From positions 1-64,000 of the forward strand of contig QPFY01000016.1 in assembly GCA_003665825.1 (NCBI GenBank): 64,000 nucleotides of DNA, given 5' to 3'. A program made the translations under genes and the position numbers. The notes under the pieces were generated by a model that was not told the DNA's origin, made no database searches, and was given only the letters and a program-made list of their open reading frames with translations. How positions within the stretch are numbered: the first letter of the stretch is position 1; each line of letters opens with the position of its first letter. Source of the stretch: Microbotryum silenes-acaulis. Taxonomy: Eukaryota; Basidiomycota; Microbotryomycetes; Microbotryales; Microbotryaceae. Positions 1 through 11,629 of the stretch are shown piece by piece.

Positions 1-128
1 TCGGTCTCGGAAAGAAAGTGGAAAGGGAATACGTTCGGGCAGAGAGCATCAGCGCGGGCCGTCTCTGACCGTCTCTGACCGTCTCTCTCTCTTCACTCAG
101 TCGCTCGCTTTAAGGCTCTCAGCTCACC

Positions 129-1143
129 ATGGCATTTGACGAGCCCAACATGGTTCTACAGACTGCTTTTTCTTAATTAAATTTAGTGGTGCATCTACCC
201 TCACGAGCACTCGAAGCATTCCGACATCGGCTTTGACGGGACGCCGCATCTCCCTCGCGTTGTCGCTGCCTCCCGAGCTTGTCAAGTTGATCGGTCTCGT
301 TCTCATAGGCGAAAAGCCCATAATCAGGCCACCACGCCGGTATCGGAATGTTTAGCTCCTCTCCCCATCATATGACACAGGTTGACGACCACGACCTTTC
401 CTTCAATAAATCTATGCCACCCATCCCACTCAGATGTTCCGAACTTCCGCATCTCGGAGTCGCATGCTCCGTGCGCTCCATCCCACACAGGCTTCGACCG
501 CCTTGTCTGGCCCAGCATCCGCACATTTCACATCGCCGGTACGGACCCAAACGTGGCACTTTACGTGATCGAGCACCTTGAAATGCCAGCGCTTTTCCAA
601 GTCTCGCTCTACCTCGACCAGATGGGCCTTCGTTCATCACCGCTTTTCGCCGCTACAGGTACACATCTCGCCTCGATGGTCTTGAGCTGCGTCGGTTTCT
701 GACAGTAGCACTGCTACCGTTTGAGAAAACGCCTGAGACTAAATCTGATCCATTGCCAGGCGTTGCGAGTCGCGTCGCTGGCTTCAGCCGACTTCCGTCG
801 CGTTCCTCGCGTTCCTCGTCGAGCAGCTCAGCTCACCCTCCGCTACACCGTCCCGACTCGAACCGGGCTGATCACGGCGGCTACGCACCGAACGACATGG
901 TACAGGCGCCGTGCTTGTTCAGCATATGTACCTCACCGTCCCGCAAGAAAAGGGGACCTTTTCGGGGGCAGCAGATGGAAGGTAGTGTGGACACAGTCGG
1001 CACATCTAGAGATCAACGGACTTTGGGAGTCGGTCATGTCGCGAAAGAAGCATTCGCTGCTGCATAAACATGAAAAGATGGTGATGATACGGTCTGGTTC
1101 GAGCGCTGCGTTTCTTGAACGTGACCGTCCTCACACGACCTAG
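129..1143 (+). pseudogene. Degenerate F-box-like gene remnant
   Basis: A start codon in good context (CACCATGG) lies at 129 but its frame closes within 20 codons. In another frame, near 265-310, the stretch LPPELVKLIGLVL matches the opening of an F-box (LPxEL...I). Further on, around 480-700 in a third frame, leucine-rich segments such as WPSIRTFHIAG and VIEHLEMPALFQVSLYLD resemble the repeat part of fungal F-box/LRR proteins. F-box proteins link substrates to SCF ubiquitin ligases. No single frame or convincing intron set joins the pieces, so this is read as a broken gene. Ordinary low-complexity coding noise is the alternative. Confidence 0.3.
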
Positions 1144-1404
1144 TTTAGCTGGGCCCTCTGCAGGGTCCGTGAGATCAATGTAAGGCACCGCACCGCTTAC
1201 GCCTCATGACAACCTCGAGCCAACCTCAGCGGCCTCAAGCTTTACTTGCGCGCGGCGCCACGGGCGCGTCTTGACCTTATTCCTTTTAGTAGTCTTTCTT
1301 CGCCTGCGAATACACCGTTTGATCCTTTCAGTTTGGACTCGGAACCAGTGAGGCTCGAGAGCGATCTCGTGCCTTTCAATCAAAGACAGGATTCTGATGC
1401 AGGG

Positions 1405-4400
1405 CTTTGGGTTTCATTTCATTGGTTCAAGGCTACGTTTTGATACACGGGACAGGACAATCAACCTGATAGATCTCCAAAGACAACACTCCTATGAGCA
1501 AAACGTGAAGGATGTAAGGGCCCTCCCAGATTACGACTTAGGCCAGAAACTCTGCGCAGTCGGATTGAATGAAGGCACAGCTAACGCAGTCATTCGGTCA
1601 TCCTGGAAGTATACTGGAAAGGACGAAAAATAGCCTGGGGTATCTATTGCAATAATTGGAACTAACAACGAGCAACAATGCTTAAGCCCAAAGCAAAGGT
1701 GGTCACTTCACAGCAAGGGAAGCAGCTGCTCAATGTCCGAGATGATGGACTCGTGCGACATCGCCTTGGATGGACCCCACAACTCCCCCAGCTTGGGCAT
1801 CTTCCGCCGCCACCTCGTGATCATTGAACTGATTATCGAGACCACAATGATGTCGCAAGATATCAACCAGTTGCTTGATGTTCGTCCATCGTTGTGCACA
1901 GGCTTTCAAAAGGCTGTGATACCTGGTGTTTGAGCGAAGCATGTATTTGGCGTCGCAGGCTTCTTCCGCCAAAGCATTGTCCCATTTCCCCCAGGTAGTC
2001 TCACCCTTCGGCGTCATCACGAGGACTTTCTCGTCACCCTGGTACGGCTCGCGAAACGAGATTTCCATCACGACGTAGAACAGCGACTCGATGTCGTGCC
2101 ATCGTTCATGGACGACACCGAGTGGCTCGTTCGGTTGGGCGAGGATCGAGCAGGCGAGGTAGGGCCAGGTGCCCTGTCAGACGTCGTATAGTCCAAAGGT
2201 TAGTGCTGGTCAGAAACTTCAGTCGGAGAAACATACAGAGGGGAGGACGCACGGATCGTATTCTGTGGTGCAGCTCGGTGCAAGGTCGATCATGCGGGAC
2301 GGCGAGGTGATAGTCGATAAGGACGCCGAAACCGTCGCGGTCGATGACGACATTGCCGTACGAAATATCCCGGTGGATATACCCCAGCTTGTAGAGGTTT
2401 CGGTGTCCTGCATTGTCATGGGAACGCGCGTGTCGGCTAGGGAGCGCAAACGCAACGCCGCCCAGTTGATCCCCGTGCTCACCTTTGACGACTCCAAGTA
2501 CGGCCTGGGCGAGTTCCCTGGTCGTGGTCGCCGTGTTGAGGGGCCGATAACACTGTCGGTGGAAGACCACCTCGAGTGCCCGGGGCCCGATATCATCGAA
2601 GCTTTCATCATCACCGAAGAAAGCTGGAAGCGTGCGGAAGTCGTCCCGGTAGATGCCGGCGCTAAGGCTTAAACCCTCGGTGTCGATACGCGACGCAGCG
2701 TGCATCTTGCGACGTAGGGCAATCGCATCGTCGAGGCGGGATTGCTCGACCCATGCGACTGTCATGGCGTACTCGGTGGCAGATGTAGGCAAGCTGATCG
2801 ACGTGGGGTCGACAGGCGCGTGTCTTGCGGTAACGCGGAAAGCGGAGGTTGCACGACCCGTGCAGCTTCGACGTCGGAAGAGGAGCTCCTGGATCTCGAG
2901 ATCTGAGATATCGCCGAGCTCGGACTCGAAATCGTGGGCGCGGGGTGGGAGAAACTTGTCCGAGACGACAAAATTGCCGAAACCATCGTCGACCTCGTTC
3001 GTCGAGGCCAGCATCCCGAGCCCGTTGTCGTCGAGTTCGATGAGGTGTGACAGCACGCGCCGGAGCAGCACCGCGTCCTCACCGCACCTGCGGGCGCTCG
3101 TCGTGAACACCCCACACGCGTTGACGAGGTAGACTTGAAGTACGTCCCCGCAAAGGGTGACCCCGATCGCGTGGGCGCGGAGCGCGGTCGTGCAGATCAT
3201 GTGTAGCCGCCTAAGCACTTGGTTACGCGCTTCTGCGCTCTTCGTGTCGCTCTCTTTCACCTCAATCGCCACTGCAATTTGCGAGTATGCGCGTTGAGGC
3301 GACGGGGGCGTGCCTTCCGTCGACTTTGGTGCTCTGACTGCGCCCAAACGAACGGAAGATCGGGGGAAGCGGCCACCGCCGCATGCGTCAATATGACGGC
3401 GTCGGGCGTCTTCTCCTGCTCCCCGCGATCGGGCGCCAGCTTAATGTGGCTACCCGAGTTGCCGCATCCGACCAGACGTCGATCACCAGTCTACACCCGG
3501 GTGCATCAATGATCGGGACACAGTGGTCAGTCATACTCGTGCGGTCGAAGCCAAGCGATAGCATCGGGGCACTCACCACATCCTTGATCGCGTTAGCGAT
3601 CTCTCTCATCGCAGCCTCCGTCCCCAGTTTCTTCGTCGGTTTGAGGATCTTGGCTTCGTAGGTGGAAGGCGTGGCAAGGAAGTACTTGTCCATCGCCTTC
3701 GAGAGTCGAGGTTTGCCCATGTGGGCAAAGAGCTGTTGCTCCCTCGCTTCCGCCGTGGCCGACATCGACACAACGGGACTCGACTTCATCGGACTCGAGC
3801 GTGGTAAAGCATCGACGAGGCCCGACATGCCTGACAGGCCTACGGCCTCGCTTGAACGACTTGTTCGTCCTGGTCGAGCCTTGTAGTGGTTAATAGGCCC
3901 GCGCGTCGGCGTCGACGGGGTGCGAGCCGACGAGCTGGGCAGGTGGGTCGGAAGCGATTGGGTGGCGGCTTGGGCGGGGGGCGCAAGACTAGACGTGCCG
4001 ACCGACGGGCGTGGCGCGCGGTCTCTGGCGTTGACGCGCATCGATTGCGCTTGGGCGGGGGGCGCGGCGTTGGGCATCTGCATCAGTCGCGCGCTTCTTC
4101 GGATCTCGGGCCCCGACGACGCCTCGCCCGAGATGGACTGGTCCGAGCGCCGGGCGTCCTGACTAGGCACTGCAATTGCCATCGGGTCCAGTCCATGGGT
4201 CAATGTTGGGTCAACACTGAACAGCCAGACCACGCGGAACGAACAGTAGGAGGGCATTTGACTCACTGTTGATGTCAACTGTCGATCCACTTGGAGCTCT
4301 GAGATTCACACACGGACGAAGAATGTGGATGGACCTCGGATGGGGGAGCGCGAAGATGTACTGCAGTGGCTGGTCAAAGGAAGGGATGCAGGTCGGCTTC

Positions 4401-4722
4401 CGCCATCGCAGTCCGTCGCGCTGTCGCGCTGCAGTACTCTGCAGCTGGGCCGAAATCATTTCTAGGCGCGTGCGCGGTTTGGACCGGTTTAGGACCCAGA
4501 ATCTCGTCGACGCGCCTTTGTGAAAGTCGAGATTCTGGGACCCAAGCCATGTTTTTTAGGTGAGGCGGCTTTGCCGACATTTTTTTTTCCGTAGGTCGAC
4601 ACAATTTTAGCCTAATTTCAGCAGCCTTTGGCGTGACCTCTTGCCGGAGGGCCTTCAGATTGCACTCGAATAGCAATCACTTGACACTTTGTAGCTTAAG
4701 TTTTGTAACTGGGAGCTGGGAA
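1405..4722. repeat. Segmental duplication, unit A (pairs with 26163-29012)
   Basis: The whole FunK1 gene plus its 5' and 3' flanks recurs at 26163-29012 in the same orientation. Homology begins in the shared stretch around GGTTTCATTTC and ends at GGGAGCTGGGAAT, just before the Helitron terminus here and just before a MITE in the other copy. The copy at 26 kb lacks about 460 bp found here at roughly 3987-4448. Confidence 0.8.
1708..4182 (-). pseudogene. FunK1-type fungal protein kinase, copy 1 (frameshifted)
   Basis: Fungal-specific protein-kinase-like gene. Probable start ATG at 4182 (MAIAVPSQD). Exon 1 runs to about 3530 and exon 2 from 3490 to 2483. Exon 3 is 2407-2253 and exon 4 is 2173-1708, with introns at 2482-2408 (GTGAGC...GCAG) and 2252-2174 (GTGCGT...ACAG). 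Exon 3 holds the catalytic loop IHRDISYGN and LIDYHLAV, where other kinases have DFG. Exon 4 holds HERWHDIES, typical of FunK1. Compared with copy 4, one base is missing near 3325 and one is extra near 1800, so the reading frame breaks twice and the last ~20 residues are lost. The first-intron donor/acceptor pair does not keep frame here. Family call is strong; inactivity is inferred from the indels. Confidence 0.75.
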
Positions 4723-4734
4723 TATATATATCTA

Positions 4735-7700
4735 CCAGTGGGAACCCGTTAAATTAACGGGAAGATGAAAATTAAATAGCAGAATCGAACGGTATACTGT
4801 GCATGAACTCAGCAGATGTAAAATAGTTACAGTGAGATCCGGAATGATGAGAGGAGTATTAAACGGTTTATTATCTCAGGGAAGGTAAAACACACAATAC
4901 AAAGGACAGCATCAAAACTATTCTCCATTTATTGCCCTGGCGCTCGATCAACGGCTTGTAGGTCGTCGTCATCATCGGCGGGTCTCGAGAAGGCAGTAGC
5001 ACCTTGATTCGATCAACACTCATGGCTCGAGACAATGCCACATACAGCTGCCCATGAGTGAAGACGGGATGTAGGGAGAGATCGACACCAACACGATCGA
5101 GTGATTGGCCTTGGGCTTTGTTGATCGTCATGGCCAAGGCAACTCGAAGCGGGAACTGGAGCCGGCGCATAGTGAAACCAAGTTGGCGACTGCTAGTCGC
5201 ATTTGTCTCAAGTCGCACGCGAGGGATGAAGACCGTGGTGCCCGCTCGATCTCCGGTCAAGATGATGGCTTGAATGACTCGCGATCTTGCGTGCGACACG
5301 ATCAGGCGGGTACCGTTGCGGAGGCCCGCATCTGGGTCCAAATTGCGAAGAAGAACGACGGGGATCCCTTCCTTGAGACGCAAGTGATGCGCGGGGAAGT
5401 TGGATGGGTTGATTGAATGTAGATACTCTGGCGAAATCAGTTCAGGCGCCATTCCACCCCCAGTTTCGCCTGCCTCAACGACCTCGTCTGCGCTGCGATA
5501 CTCGATGTAGTCGCCATTGAACTCTTCCAGCAGCTTGGCATTGATGCGATCGACCGTTGCGTTATGCGAGCTAGGATTGCCTGACGTGAGAACAGCTGAA
5601 TCAGGTCTTCGAGGGACTCCTTGTTCACGGTCCTTAAACCGGGGTAGACAAAGTTGATCAACCCTTCGGCCGTTCTTTGACCGTCCGGAAGCAGCAGGTA
5701 GTCAGGCAGCTGCGAAACGGATAGAAGGGGTCTTAGTGTCGGTTGGTTGGGTAAAAGAGGGGAGCCAAACGTACTGCAATCTTGTCGTATGGGTGCATGT
5801 TGGCAGTTCCATCTCCCACGGTGAGTAGCCATTCCGCAAAGTCGCGCGTTCGAGCCAATTGAGCCTCGTCCATCGCATCAGCGTTCGAGCTGAGACGCAT
5901 GTTCTCGGTAAGTCGCAAGACACGAACGTCGCGCCAGAAGTCTGCCTTGATGAGGGATGCATCGACGATTTGACCGGAGGTTCCTTTGGGAACGACAGGA
6001 AGGCACTGGCGAAAGTCCCCTACAAATTGGAAACCTCGTCAGCATGCCGTCGATCAGAGCGGAGGCGGAAGAGCCCAACTGAGCCGCAAAGATCGTTGTC
6101 ACCCCGCCGAAGAGCTCCTCGGTCTCTCGGAGATCACGCAGCAAACGATCGACCGCTTCCACCGCGAATCGATGCGCCATTGGTGCTTCATCCCAAATGA
6201 TGAGCTTGGTGGTACGCAGCATCAGCGCGAGATCACTCTCCCTGTCGACTGGACACGTCGAGGTTGGCGACGTGTTGAGTGGAATTCGAAAAGTCGAATG
6301 CACCGTGTGTCCTCCCTTGAGAAGCAACGCCGCGACTCCCGAGGACGCCACCGCGATCGCTTGGTCGCCTCGAGCTCGCACCGTATCGAGAAGGGCATTT
6401 TCCACGAAAGTCTTGCCAGTACCCCCAGGTGCAAGCAGGAAAAACACATGCTGCGGCCCAAGGTTGTTGTCGCGCATCTGATCGACGACATCGAGCTCGA
6501 CCGCGCGAAGAAACTCGTCAAATGCAATTCGTTGGTCGTGATTCAGACGGGCACGCGCCGCTTCGGCATCTTGCGCACATTGCTGGCGATCAAAACGCGG
6601 AAGCCGTTCCTCGAGACGATCAAACAGCCGCACTTCGTCCTCGGTCAGCTCGGGAAGATCAAAGAAGGCCAAAGTTTGATCTTTTGCCGCAAGGAGGAGA
6701 CGAATCTTGTTGAGCGTTCACAGGCGGATGGTTTGATCGTTGACGGGCACGTCTTCATAGCGTTCGATGTGATAACGGGCATCGTCGCTAAGGGAAGCGA
6801 AGTGACGATCCAGCAAAGCTGGCGGGTTGGCAACTGTCGCATGGATGAGCATGAACACGAACAATCGGCGTAGTTGGTCACCGGTCTCAATCTGCGCAGC
6901 TTCCCCAAGACAGATGTGATGCTCGCCATCGTCGGCGAGAAGTCCGCGAGCGGCGCAAGCGGCGCGGTACGAAGGATACACGGCGTCTTCATACTTGAGC
7001 AGATCCGCAAACGACGTGGGACCCATGACAACCTCGAGGAGCAGTCTGAGGTAAAAGCGCTCCCCACTACGCAGTGAAACAGTGTAGATTCGTCCGATGA
7101 CATTGCGATCACGAACTCGGCGCTTCCAGCGCAGCTTCTCCTTATTCCAGGAGTAGTAGCGGGGAACATTCGTGTAGAGCAACGTGGCAGTGAGCTCGCC
7201 GTCGGGAGCTGCGGCGCACAGGTCGAAGAAGCCGGTCAATTTGGAGCGAGTGGGCGGAGTGTCGAGGGGCAGCGGTTCGTCGGGATTGATCTGCAGATTG
7301 TTGATGCTCCAGATGGACCGGTAGTCGATTGACGGGCGGCCACACTCTACCGGTCGAGAATCCGAATAGGCGGTGGACCGCTTCTGGAGCACTGATGTAG
7401 CGACCTTCGACGAACTCGTTGATCTCATCTCGAACCGGTTCCTCCTCGCTGGCCCCTTCACAGTTCGCTGCATGCTCAACACGCGCCACAGCTCGATCCG
7501 GACCTTTGTACACATACTTGAAGAGGTACTTGATCGCGCCGATCGTTGTCACAGCCTCCACATTGATATGCGCGTTGTACTTGGCGCAAAGATAAGGCGA
7601 GTACGGCACGCAGTCACCATCGTTGTAGATGACACCCCCCTTGACAACGGCGTGGCGAAAGCGTCGGCGATACCACGGGTAGCCCTCAGGGTGCATGCGG

Positions 7701-8380
7701 GTGTGGGGGTTCTGTTCGCGAGGAAAATGGCGCTTGCACCTCGGGTTACCGTACTTGTCCTTCTCCATGCAGGGCTGAGTCGAGTTTCCGCCACACTTGC
7801 CATGCAGCATGTGCTTTGTGACGGTCTCGTGGAGATCAGGATAGCGCGAAGGATCGGGTATCTCGGCCGAGATCATCTTGTCGATCGCTTCCGTCGACAA
7901 AGGATGATCGTCCGGCGCGAGGGTGATGAGGATATGGGCATGTGGCAGGCCCCGATTCTGATACTCAATCACATGTGTATGCGTCAGAACCACGCCAAAA
8001 CAGCCTGCACGTTGCTTGTTGCCAAAAACGTCGTCGCAGAGTTGGTTCAGCTTGGCTTCAAACACTCGTGCAATGAGATCCGGACGGTTGCATGCTTTGT
8101 CGTTCGGCCCCAGTGCAGCCTTGATTTCCGGCCATTCGGGGTTGCACGTCACCGTGATGAATAGCGAAGGCTTCCCATACTTGATGACGCACGCCATCGC
8201 ATCTTGGTAACGCTGCGTGACCTCCCGCGGGCTATTCTTGAACGTCCACCCCAATATCACCGAACGTCCGATTTGATCCGAGGTCAAACCGTTGGCAACG
8301 GCGTCGGTGATGCCCTGCGCCGTGGTGAAGCGCAGGTTTTCTTGACGAAAGCGGATATAGTTAAGTCGATCGGTCTCGGG
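4735..8380 (-). mobile_element. Helitron, 5'-truncated, with intact 3' terminus
   Basis: On the minus strand the element ends ...TTCCCACTGG at 4735 and is followed by T. This fits the Helitron rule of a CTRR end inserted before T. Ten bases inside it is a 17-nt palindrome (4745-4761, CCCGTTAA core), the expected 3' hairpin. The coding region lies upstream (minus direction). Homology with the second Helitron copy (29897-30430) stops near 8380, where the dispersed repeat family begins, so the 5' end and N-terminal coding are missing. Confidence 0.8.
4871..8380 (-). pseudogene. Helitron Rep-helicase (Helitron_like_N + Pif1-like helicase), degraded
   Basis: Rolling-circle replication initiator fused to a Pif1-family helicase, the single protein thought to mobilise Helitrons. 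8287-7300 carries the Helitron_like_N region (VTCNPEWPEIKAAL, then the HUH-type motif GLPHAHILITL and KYLFKYVYKG). 6672-6070 has Walker A (APGGTGKT) and Walker B-like LIIWDEAPMAH. 5918-5780 has LRLTENMRL. The C-terminus near 5150-4990 has INKAQGQSLDRVGVDL and QLYVALSRAMS. Some breaks look like introns (acceptor CAG before 5710, TTTGTAG before about 6020). Others are lesions: a frame change near 7295, an in-frame TGA at 6718-6720 and a frame change near 5580. Unlikely to make a full protein. Confidence 0.8.
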
Positions 8381-8384
8381 TTAG

Positions 8385-10655
8385 GGCAGCGCTCAGTGGT
8401 GTGGACGGATGACTCGACGAGCCGGATCACGAGGGCCGGCGATTGAGTGAGTCGCGGCGGGGTCGAGACGGGGTGATAGTGCTTGAGGCAATGCGGGTCT
8501 CCCATCTCGACATCGACGCACTCGTGTTTCAAACTGGTCGCGAGAGGTACCGAGGGATGGTGATCTGCGGGCTCGAATGCTGGGCGTGCGAGCTTGTAAG
8601 CATCGCTGCGAAGTTCCGTTCGAAGGAGCGCTCCTAGTCCGGGTCATTCGTGACCAACAATCTACACTGTGCAGTGACGCGACAGATCTTGATCTCGTCA
8701 GCAAAGAGTGCAACTCAAGCGAGGGCTCCGATTGAATGGCTCACTGTGGGCGGTCTGAGCCCGTCGTCGGTGGTCGAGCACGTGATCCGGTCATGACGGC
8801 TGTCAGAAAGGAAGGGCTGTCGATGTTCGAAGTATCGTCGAGTTAAAGCTCGAGTTGATCGAGCGAGGTCGAGTGGCGATTCGGGCAGGGTGGGCACATC
8901 GAGGCGGACCCATGTCAGTTGGTGCTTGATCGTCCATCGAGTAGTGCTCGATCGTCGCTTCGGTATAACCGAAGCAAGTTGCCTGAGAGATGGACGGGTC
9001 CAGCTGATCATCGGAGTGCCGAACGGTTCGAGCCGAGACGAAGCTGCTCGATGAAATGGCTCGAGTGGGAAGCCAGCCAAAAAGAGCGCCGAAGAGTCAA
9101 GCTGATCCCAAGAAAATGACAGAACTCGGGTCGAGCGAAGTCGTATTGGCGATTGTAGTATTGAATCCCAAGCTCGGGGCATGGGGTGGAGGAGATGTTT
9201 GAGCAAGTCGGTGCGAAGCTGAGGATGGGCGACGTGTGAGTCGGATCTAGCGCGCCAACAATGTCGGGGCAGTGCTGTGAAACACAGATGAGTGTTTGAA
9301 ACGGCGTCAGTATTGAAGAGACTCGAGACGATGGACACCCGGGTTGGAGAGGAGAGCATACCAGACTGGGGTCCTGATTGATCGAGCTGACCCGCCGGTG
9401 TGGAAGTGAAGATCACGGGATAGTGTCGAGCTCGGGTGCGGCGATACAGAACAACATGGGGTGAGGTGAATCGTATCGATAGGTGAATTGCCATAGGATT
9501 CGAGAATGGGGCGATCGTGGGGTCGGCGCTCATGATGAGTAGGTCAGGTCAGTTGATAACAATGAGTCTATGGCGATCGAGCACGAGTACGGTGGAAGGT
9601 CGACGGTTGAGGCGGTCGAGGAAGCCATCGCGAGGGGCGAACGAGTTGTTACTTCGCACGTCGTGGTGATGGGATGAGCACGGACGGGGCGAGGGCGAGA
9701 TCGGGCGGAAGAGGTTTGTCAGTTCGGTCGGTTGATCGGTCGATCGGACCGAGGTTCGATGCTGGGTGCGAAGCGTCGGACGGGCATCAATCAAATGGTC
9801 GCCGAGTCGAGCAACAGATGTTCCGACAAACTCCAAGCTTGCCACGTCGGTGAGACTCGTCGAAGAGACCCGATGTGACAGCGAGTGATTGCATTCGAGC
9901 GATCGGTCGACGTTGACGACGCGAGTGAACGGTGAACGATGTGGGGGTGGCCGAGGTGATCCTCACAGGCCGACAGTGCGGCAATGTGGGTCGAGTGATG
10001 TGTACATCGATGCGAGGCCTCAGGAAGGGGGGACAATCACGTTGATGTTACTGATGAGGACGTGGCATTGTGATCGCAGAGTATGGTCGTACAAGTCACA
10101 GAGCGGTTCGGTGCGAAGCTCGGATGCCAGCGCGTCGGCCAACGCGCAATCTGAACTAGAGCGATGAGCAGCAACGACAAACATGAAATGAGCGAATGGG
10201 GCGAGAGCTGAATACTTCTGAGTGAAGTACTCACCACGCTGATCGGTCGAGTAGCTTGTGGGCGATCGGGGGTGATCGAGGCGATGCGCTGACCGAGCAT
10301 GTGTCCGACCGAGGACGCTCGAGCGATGCATCGACGTAGTTAGTACGCTGCTGAAAGTGACCACTCCCTCTCGTATCGATCTGCCCATCGTATCGTGCCG
10401 AAGACGACGATGTCGGAGTTGTTGATCGTCGTGTCGTGCGACGTCGCACCGTGCCCGCGTGAGCCCGCACCAAGGCACACGTCGAGCGCCCGTCGAGAGT
10501 GATCGAGCTGCATCTTGCCGATTGGGCGATGCAGAGATAGCGTTGTTTCGTAGAGGTGTGGTGTAGTGGGATCAGAGCCGAGTCGAGTCGGGTGGTACGA
10601 GTGGTGTGCGAGTGGTTCGAGTGGTTCGAGTGAGTGGGGAGAGGCAAAGGAGCCG
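8385..10655. repeat. Non-coding dispersed repeat family R, copy I
   Basis: No supported gene. Sequence blocks recur elsewhere in the window: 8400-8640 resembles 17075-17340 and 39900-40030; 8575-8800 resembles 38530-38760; 8830-10000 resembles 15059-16190. Open frames here are short, alternate between strands and differ between copies, which argues against coding. No terminal repeats were identified. Confidence 0.65.
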
Positions 10656-10860
10656 TGTCGCGCGCGCGCCAAAGTCGTCGAGGCCACAACGCACCTAGCG
10701 TGATTGAGTATATTCGAAAGCACGATGCAGGATAGCACAAATTAGGCGTATCGTAATTGTGAATATGTCGCAATAAACCTATCGCCGTCTACAAGTCCTC
10801 GAGTCGGCCGAGCCTCACCCGCGGCGAACGGCCGAAGCCCGAAACGGATTTCGATCGTTG
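10655..10860. repeat. Shared terminal block of repeat family R
   Basis: The stretch starting AAAGTCGTCGAGGCCACAAC, with a following AT-rich segment and ACAAGTCCTC, recurs at 35965-36175. A shortened form recurs near 17545. It may be the true end of the family R element. Confidence 0.55.
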
Positions 10861-11023
10861 GCTGTCGCGTCGACGCGTCGACGCGTCTGCCGCTCGGCGC
10901 CGACCGCCTGTGGTCGCAATACGACCGAGCAAGAAGGGATGCTATTCCACCCACCTCATTGAGGGTACTGTGCCGTTCCATATGATTGATGGTCGACAGG
11001 TCATTGAGTCATTGGGCCCGTCA

Positions 11024-11095
11024 ACGACTGCGTATCGTTCAACCGCGACGACTGCGTATCGTTCAACCGCGACGACTACGTATCGTCCAACCGCG
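11024..11095. repeat. 24-bp tandem repeat, three units
   Basis: Three consecutive 24-bp units, each containing ACTGCGTATCGTTCAACC or a one- to two-base variant. The surrounding 10860-11700 holds no supported gene. Confidence 0.8.
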
Positions 11096-11629
11096 GCCCA
11101 CGCCACCCAGCTTTTGAGGCCGGGAGACCAGCCGAAGTCGCGCGCGGCAAGCCACTTTCGATCGGCCGCCGGGCGCCCGCAAACGCTCGGAACGCGTTTT
11201 CGACGACTCTTGAGCAACTTTTGGAGCCTGTAGAACAACTTTTGGTGATATTTTGAGGCGCATGTGTAAAGCCGACATCTTTGGGCTAAAATAGGGTGTA
11301 AAAATGATGGGACAAACACTTCAATAAAGAGCGTTCTTCCACATGGTCCTCCAGTGGCTGGCTTTCGGGGTCCTCGCGGGAAAGGCGGAGGCGCGCGGAG
11401 TCCAAAGTTGGGAGTTGCGGAATCCTTTTTCATGACAGGTAGTTGAGGTCTCGACCAGTCTCGACCTTCCGCAACGACCTTTCGCAACGAAGGGAAAGTC
11501 GCTTCAAATCCTGCTCTCCCTCACCCTCCTCCCACTCCCTGCTCGTATTCAAGACCTGCCACCGCTAGTGACCAGCCGGTCCAGCCTCCACTGCCCCGTG
11601 ACCCACTGCATCACGCCCAGGGCCTTCAC

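Noticed and set aside
845..905. tRNA gene on the minus strand suggested by CCCGGTTCGAGTCGGG
   Set aside because: Only a T-arm-like hairpin is present; no matching acceptor, D or anticodon stem could be drawn.
2122..3132. Plus-strand frames within FunK1 copy 1
   Set aside because: The same frames recur at 26923-27835 only because the kinase gene is duplicated; they are antisense to the conserved kinase exons.
5986..6873. Plus-strand open frame opposite the Helitron helicase
   Set aside because: Antisense shadow of the Walker A/B region; no recognisable motif of its own.
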